NCBI GenBank assembly: GCA_965116965.1
Contig: OZ220743.1
Location: 1,550,001-1,614,000 of the forward strand
Direction of reading: 5' to 3'
Source of the DNA: Aldehydirespirator sp965116965
GTDB taxonomy: Bacteria > Actinomycetota > Acidimicrobiia > Acidimicrobiales > Aldehydirespiratoraceae
DNA: 64,000 bases
This document shows positions 59,491-64,000 of the stretch, piece by piece. Position 1 is the stretch's first letter. Every line of letters begins with the position of its first letter. Under the pieces are notes generated by a model, which saw nothing but the letters and a program-made list of their open reading frames with translations, searched no databases and had not been told where the DNA came from. The translations under genes and the position numbers were made by a program.

Positions 59491-60900
59491 TCAGTGCAGG
59501 TACTGGCTCAGGCCTCTCGGCAGGTATTGGCCGTCGCCGGCCCGGCCCAGGTACCGGCCGTCGTCGATGACCTTGCGGCCCCGCGAGAACACCGCGTCGA
59601 CGTGTCCGGTCACTTCGGTGCCCTCGTAGGCGGAGTGGTCCATGTTCATGTGGTGGTTCTCGACGCTGATGGTCCACCGCTTGTCGGGGTCGTAGATCAC
59701 GAGGTCGGCGTCGGAGCCGGGAGCGATGATCCCCTTGCGGGGGTAGAGGCCCATCATGCGGGCCGGGGTGGTGGCGCACAGCTCCACCCAGCGGGCGAGG
59801 CCGATCTCGCCGGTTACCACGCCCTGGTAGATCATGTCCATGCGGTGCTCGACGCCGCCGATGCCGTTGGGGATGGCCCGGAAGTCGTTCAGGCCCAGCT
59901 CCTTCTGCTCCTTCATGCAGAACGGGCAGTGGTCGGTGGACACGACGGCCAGGTCGTTGGTGCGCAGCCCCTTCCACAGATCGTCCTGGTGGCCCTCCGC
60001 CCGCGACCGGATCGGGGTGGAGCACACGTAGGCGGCCCCCTCGAATCCGGGGCGGTCCAGATGCTCCTCCAGGCTGAAGTGCAGGTACTGCGGGCACGTC
60101 TCGGCGAACACGTTCATGCCGGCGTCGCGGGCCATGGCCACCTGCTCGAGGGCCTCGGAGGCCGAGAGGTGGACGATGTAGAGGGGCGCCGCCCCCACTT
60201 TGGCCAGCTGGATGGCCCGGTGGGTGGCCTCGGACTCCAGCTCCTTGCGGCGCACGTAGCCGTGGGTGACCGGGCTGATCTCGCCCCGCTCGAAGGCCTG
60301 CTCGGCCAGCACGTCGATGGCCAGGCCGTTCTCGGCGTGCATCATGATCAGCCCGCCGTTGCCCGCGGCCTGCTGCATGGCCCGCAGGATCTGGCCGTCG
60401 TCGGCCAGGAACACTCCAGGATAGGCCATGAACAGCTTGAAGCTGGTGATGCCCTCGTTGACCAGCAGGTCCATCTCCTTGAGGGAGTCGTTGTCGACGC
60501 CTCCGATGATCATGTGGAAGCCGTAGTCGATGGCGCAGTTGCCCTCGGCCTTGGCCATCCAGGCGTCGAGGCTCTCCCTGACGTTCTCGCCGGTCTTCTG
60601 CACCGCGAAGTCCACGATGGTGGTGGTGCCGCCCCAGGCCGCGGCCCGGGTGCCGGTCTCGAAGGTGTCGGAGGCGAAGGTCCCGCCGAAGGGCAGCTCC
60701 ATGTGGGTGTGGACGTCGACGCCGCCGGGCACCACCAGCCGGCCTGTGGCGTCGATTACCTCTGAGCCCTGCTCGGCCGCGGCTGCGATGTCGCTTCCCG
60801 GGTGCAGGACCGCGGTGACCTGCTCGCCGTCGATGAGCACCTCGGCCGGATCCGCGCCGGTCGAGCTGACGACGGTTCCTCCCTTTATGAGCGTTGCCAT
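59491..60900 (-). CDS. hydA: Dihydropyrimidinase/D-hydantoinase
   Basis: This 469-residue amidohydrolase has metal ligands H64/H66 in VDVHTHMELP, the carbamylated lysine K155 in ITSFKLFMAY, and later MMHAENG, IVHLSASEAL and the late aspartate in VVSTDHCPF. It opens dihydrouracil or dihydrothymine to the N-carbamoyl-beta-amino acid. Position next to beta-ureidopropionase supports a pyrimidine role, with hydantoins as the alternative. Confidence 0.93.
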   Translation of the reverse strand: MATLIKGGTVVSSTGADPAEVLIDGEQVTAVLHPGSDIAAAAEQGSEVIDATGRLVVPGGVDVHTHMELPFGGTFASDTFETGTRAAAWGGTTTIVDFAVQKTGENVRESLDAWMAKAEGNCAIDYGFHMIIGGVDNDSLKEMDLLVNEGITSFKLFMAYPGVFLADDGQILRAMQQAAGNGGLIMMHAENGLAIDVLAEQAFERGEISPVTHGYVRRKELESEATHRAIQLAKVGAAPLYIVHLSASEALEQVAMARDAGMNVFAETCPQYLHFSLEEHLDRPGFEGAAYVCSTPIRSRAEGHQDDLWKGLRTNDLAVVSTDHCPFCMKEQKELGLNDFRAIPNGIGGVEHRMDMIYQGVVTGEIGLARWVELCATTPARMMGLYPRKGIIAPGSDADLVIYDPDKRWTISVENHHMNMDHSAYEGTEVTGHVDAVFSRGRKVIDDGRYLGRAGDGQYLPRGLSQYLH

Positions 60901-60974
60901 CTACGTCTCCTTCCGGTACGTCCGGCCGTTCGTTGGCGTTCGGGTCGGTCGGCCGGGTCGGTCGGCTGTCCCGG

Positions 60975-61817
60975 TCATGGGGCGGTCAGCGGGTCGTAGA
61001 TGTCGGGTCGGCGGTCGCGGTAGAAGGCCCACTGGGACCGGACCTCCTCGATCTGGTCGAGGTCGAGGTCGCGTACCACCAATTCCTCGGTCTGGTCCGA
61101 CGCAGTGCCGTCCACGAACTGCCCCCTCGGGTTGGCGAAGTACGAGGTGCCGTAGAAGTCGTTGTCGCCCAGCGGCTCGACGCCGACCCGGTTGATGGCC
61201 CCGACGAAGTACATGTTGGCCACTGCGGCCGAGGTCTGCTCGAGCTGCCAGAGGTACGCGGAGAGCCCGCGGCTGGTGGCCGAGGGGTTGAACACGATCT
61301 CGGCTCCGGCGAGTCCGAGAGCGCGCCAGCCCTCGGGGAAGTGGCGGTCGTAGCAGATGTACACGCCCACCGTGCCGACCGCGGTCTCGAACACCGGGTA
61401 TCCGAGGTTGCCGGGACGGAAGTAGAACTTCTCCCAGAACCCCTTGACCTGCGGGATGTGGGTCTTGCGGTACTTGCCCAGGTAGCTGCCGTCGGCGTCG
61501 ATGACCGCCGCGGTGTTGTACAGGAATCCGGCCTTCTCGTGCTCGTACATGGGCAGCACCAGCACCATCTCGTGCTTGGCGGCCAGCTCCTGGAACCGCT
61601 TGGTGGTGGGACCGTCGGGGATGGCCTCGGCGTAGGAGTAGTACTCGGTGTCCTGCACCTGGCAGAAGTAGGGGCCGTAGAACAGCTCCTGGAAGCACAT
61701 CACCCGGGCGCCGGCTGCGGCCGCCTCGGCCACGTACTTCTCGTGGAGCTCGATCATCGACTCCTTGTCGCCGGTCCAGCCCACCTGGACAATTGCCGAC
61801 GTAACCGTTCGTGCCAT
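60975..61817 (-). CDS. Beta-ureidopropionase (nitrilase superfamily N-carbamoyl amidohydrolase)
   Basis: This 280-residue protein has the nitrilase catalytic triad E44 (CFQELFYGPYF), K118 (KYRKTHIP) and C155 (VYICYDRHFPE). ATG 61817 is preceded by GGGGGAGGACCG. It hydrolyses N-carbamoyl-beta-alanine to beta-alanine, CO2 and ammonia, the step after dihydropyrimidinase. It is the first gene of the minus-strand operon. Confidence 0.92.
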   Translation of the reverse strand: MARTVTSAIVQVGWTGDKESMIELHEKYVAEAAAAGARVMCFQELFYGPYFCQVQDTEYYSYAEAIPDGPTTKRFQELAAKHEMVLVLPMYEHEKAGFLYNTAAVIDADGSYLGKYRKTHIPQVKGFWEKFYFRPGNLGYPVFETAVGTVGVYICYDRHFPEGWRALGLAGAEIVFNPSATSRGLSAYLWQLEQTSAAVANMYFVGAINRVGVEPLGDNDFYGTSYFANPRGQFVDGTASDQTEELVVRDLDLDQIEEVRSQWAFYRDRRPDIYDPLTAP

Positions 61818-62497
61818 CGGTCCTCCCCCACATCTCATCGGATGCCCGCCCGAATCGAGAGAAAAAGCGATCTTAGCGAACCGCTTCCCACCCGGGAAAG
61901 GGGAAACCTTGCGCCTCGCGCCCGCTCGGTTGGCGATTCGGGTTTGTGCAAGGGATGGCTATAGCGTCTAACTGGGTAATTGCGCGAGTATTGTTGCGCG
62001 GATCACCTGGTGCTCAACTGTTCTTGCACAGAATCCGGCAAATCTGCTTAATTTTGGAGCTTACGGCGCGAGGAGACAACGCCGATGTCGAATCCGGCGA
62101 GGCGCAAACCGCCGCGGATAGCCACTCCGACTCGCCCGACCTCTCTGCACTATGAGAAGACCGTTCTGCCTAGCTCTCCTTGTGAAGAGGAGGATTGATC
62201 CGTGGGTTCTCCTTTCAAGAAGGAGAAATATGGGAACGCCACCAAGCGCCTGCTGACCGACCCGCCGCGGCCTGCCCGCCCAGCGGCCCGCGGACGTCGA
62301 AGCCCAGCCCGCCTACGACTGGATCATCGCCGTTCGTCACACTGCGGCCGGAGCCTCCACAGGGTGACGAACGGTACTCGCGTCACCCACCACGCCACGG
62401 GCCCCCGGCGGTGAAGGTCTCGTGGACGCGGCACCACCCATCCAGGACCCTCTCCCTGTCGAACAGGTGGGCGACCTGGAGCCGGTGAGACGAGCGT
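61818..62497. other. Intergenic region between the pyrimidine operon and hipA
   Basis: No convincing complete gene. It contains the upstream region of the pyrimidine operon, with moderately AT-rich sequence at 61850-62060. It also holds a TTCTCCTT/AAGGAGAA hairpin at 62208-62228 and an 11-bp inverted repeat CCGTTCGTCAC/GTGACGAACGG at 62330-62340 and 62364-62374. On the minus strand at about 62395-62490 a short open tail (LFDRERVLDGWCRVHETF) looks protein-like and may be the end of a lost gene. A small GTG-started frame at 62202 was not accepted. Confidence 0.5.
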
Positions 62498-63763
62498 CTA
62501 CGTGGGCGTGGACGGGTTGTCGTGGCCGTGGAGGGCGTAGGGGTTGAGGAACTGGCGCTCCCAGAGCCGCTGCTTGTCGGTTTCGGGCATGGCTGCGAGC
62601 TCGCACACCTCGCCCCACTGGTCCCTTATCACCGTGATCTGGCGGTCGATGATCTCGCGGGCCTGCTGGGCGGTGAGGTGGTAGTGGGCGGCGTGGGTGA
62701 CGCAGCGGGCGACTTGGCTGAGCCGCTCGCCGTCGCCGCCGAAGGCCATGGCCTGGGCTGCCTCGCCGCCGGCGCGGGCCTGCGGGCAGATGTCGTATGC
62801 GGGCGTGAGCGTGAGGTCCTCGCCGTCCCAGAACGCGGAGTGGTTGCGGGCGTGGTCGTCGGTGTTGCCGACCAGGATGTTGAACACGATGCGGGCGAAC
62901 AGTTCCCGCAGCGTGGCGTCCGGGGCGGTGAAGCGCGACCGCACCCGATGGGCCAGGTCCGTGTAGGTGGCGTAGCGGCCCGCGATGCCGTGCGCGTCGT
63001 GCAACTCCAGCATGGTCAGCGCCGAGACCATCATGCGCCGGGCGCCCGAGGCTGTCCGGTCGAATCGCTCGACCAGCAGCACGTCCTTGCCCAGCGCCTG
63101 GACGAGTTCGACGGGCGCGGCGTCGATCCCGGCGCGGCGGGCCAATTCCATGGCGGCGTACTCCGCCTTCACCACCGGGTAGGGGTCCGTCGAGGAGGCG
63201 AACTTGGCGATCACCCGGCGGGTGCCGTCGGTGAGGAGTGCTTTCGGCCGGGCCCCGCCCACCGAGGTTCCATGCAGCAGGGCCCGGTCCAGCGCCGGCG
63301 TGAGCGGCTCGCCGGCCTCGACGCGTTCCGCGGCCTCGGCCAGCTCGGCCAGAGACGCCGCGTCGGCGGACCTGGCCTCGTAGCGGGTGGCCGAGGCCTG
63401 GAAGTCGAGGGCGCCGATGCGGTCGGATCCCGACTCCAGCAGGTAGGCGAGAGTGTGGAGGTCCGAGCGGGCGCCGCCGCGGCGGTGCTCGATCACCCGG
63501 CGTCCCCAGGCGTCGGGCGCGGCGTCGACCACGCAGCCAGCGATCTCCCCCGAGCGGGGCGGGATCTCGCCGCGCCCGAGCGGCAGTTCGGGCAGGTACA
63601 GCGCGACCGCGCCGGGATGCCGGAGGTAGCTCCGCCCGTAGGCGAACGTCACCACCGGGCCCCGGTCGATCAGCCTGCCCGCCACCACCGGCTCGGCCGC
63701 GCCAGGCAGCCAAACCCACACGAACGCGCCGGGGGACGCGGTAATCCGCTCAGAAGCCGTCAT
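62498..63763 (-). CDS. hipA: HipA-like serine/threonine kinase toxin
   Basis: From the ATG at 63763 the protein has 421 residues, a usual HipA length. The HipA N-terminal domain (LYLPELPLGRGEIPPRSGEI), TSVGGARPKALL, VERFDRTASGARRMM and the catalytic GNTDDHARNHS followed by LTPAYDICP are present. HipA kinases phosphorylate aminoacyl-tRNA synthetases and induce dormancy. An extension to a TTG at 63805 is possible but less likely. The upstream gene encodes its HipB partner. Confidence 0.87.
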   Translation of the reverse strand: MTASERITASPGAFVWVWLPGAAEPVVAGRLIDRGPVVTFAYGRSYLRHPGAVALYLPELPLGRGEIPPRSGEIAGCVVDAAPDAWGRRVIEHRRGGARSDLHTLAYLLESGSDRIGALDFQASATRYEARSADAASLAELAEAAERVEAGEPLTPALDRALLHGTSVGGARPKALLTDGTRRVIAKFASSTDPYPVVKAEYAAMELARRAGIDAAPVELVQALGKDVLLVERFDRTASGARRMMVSALTMLELHDAHGIAGRYATYTDLAHRVRSRFTAPDATLRELFARIVFNILVGNTDDHARNHSAFWDGEDLTLTPAYDICPQARAGGEAAQAMAFGGDGERLSQVARCVTHAAHYHLTAQQAREIIDRQITVIRDQWGEVCELAAMPETDKQRLWERQFLNPYALHGHDNPSTPT

Positions 63764-63822
63764 CGACGCAGCTAGGGCGCACCACGGATCGTCCTTGCCG
63801 GCCAACCACGCGCCACCCGCCG

Positions 63823-64000
63823 TCAGAACTCGTCATCGACGCCGGCCACACGCACCGCGGCCGGCAGCACCGCCAGCCGGGTCTGCACGACCTCTGCCTC
63901 CAGGGCGCGCCGTGCCGGGTCGTCGTGGAACAGCGCCACCCCCACGAGGGTGGCCGCCTCGAAGGCGGTGCCCAACGCGACGGTCGGGTCGCCCTTTTCC
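63823..64000 (-). CDS. hipB: HipB-like antitoxin, C-terminal part (runs off the window)
   Basis: The minus-strand frame ending at 63823 reads DPTVALGTAFEAATLVGVALF, then DDPARRALEAEVVQTRL and ends AGVDDEF. This is the C-terminal part of a helix-turn-helix partner as expected directly upstream of hipA. The DNA-binding half lies outside the window. Confidence 0.6.
   Translation of the reverse strand, partial: EKGDPTVALGTAFEAATLVGVALFHDDPARRALEAEVVQTRLAVLPAAVRVAGVDDEF

Noticed and set aside
62202..62414. Small GTG-started frame (MGSPFKKEKYGNATKRLL) with a GAGGAGG ribosome-like sequence
   Set aside because: The second half is arginine/proline-rich frame noise over hairpins and no family is recognisable.

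Overview
This is a high-GC window with many GTG starts and many ATGA/GTGA start-stop overlaps. Two F420-type luciferase-like oxidoreductases, a surface protein ending in SLH-like repeats, a DUF222-type HNH gene, PaaX/PaaABC and an MmpL-type transporter point to an actinobacterium, plausibly of the Acidimicrobiia. That placement is inference; no rRNA or tRNA gene was recognised.

Layout. (1) 0-15.7 kb is ordinary chromosome: a class III aminotransferase, a NicX-like dioxygenase, an agmatinase-family ureohydrolase, a PatB-type C-S lyase, an SPFH protein, an LLM oxidoreductase, Ppx/GppA, an SDR, a sulfurtransferase/hydrolase/CDF operon, a MaoC protein, a frameshifted S41 protease and Map. (2) 15.7-20.5 kb is a small defence or toxin-antitoxin-like island: a DUF4143 ATPase behind three 23-bp iterons, two paralogous MNT-HEPN-like fusions and a Phd/PIN pair. 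(3) 20.5-35.3 kb is a type I-G (former I-U) CRISPR-Cas locus: csb1, csb2, cas3 (helicase then HD), a small Cas8-like/Cas3-extension subunit, a cas4-cas1 fusion broken by a frameshift, cas2, a leader and a 67-repeat array. (4) 35.3-42.8 kb holds a 5'-truncated frameshifted gene touching the array, a 1.5-kilo-residue secreted propeller/cadherin-like protein, relic CRISPR repeats, a truncated HNH gene and a truncated hydrolase. (5) 43.0-49.7 kb is a phenylacetate cluster (paaZ, A, B, C, K, X). (6) 49.8-52.4 kb has an MmpL transporter and a tiny protein. (7) 52.6-61.8 kb is a minus-strand operon for reductive pyrimidine (or hydantoin) breakdown with its own ABC importer. (8) 62.5-64 kb is a HipBA module cut by the window edge.

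The most interesting signals are non-coding. Two degenerate CRISPR repeats lie 72 bp apart, the array period, in reverse orientation in the long gap upstream of the cas operon. This is the kind of place where CRISPR-regulating guide RNAs such as CreR have been described. A second pair of relic repeats lies at 41.1 kb. Three spacers sample one phage locus on both strands, the pattern expected from primed acquisition. Two intergenic repeat families are scattered through the window (a palindrome with GAAYTGGCAG arms and a bipartite ~95-bp element). Junctions of the paa cluster carry tandem duplications that create chains of start-stop-coupled micro-ORFs.
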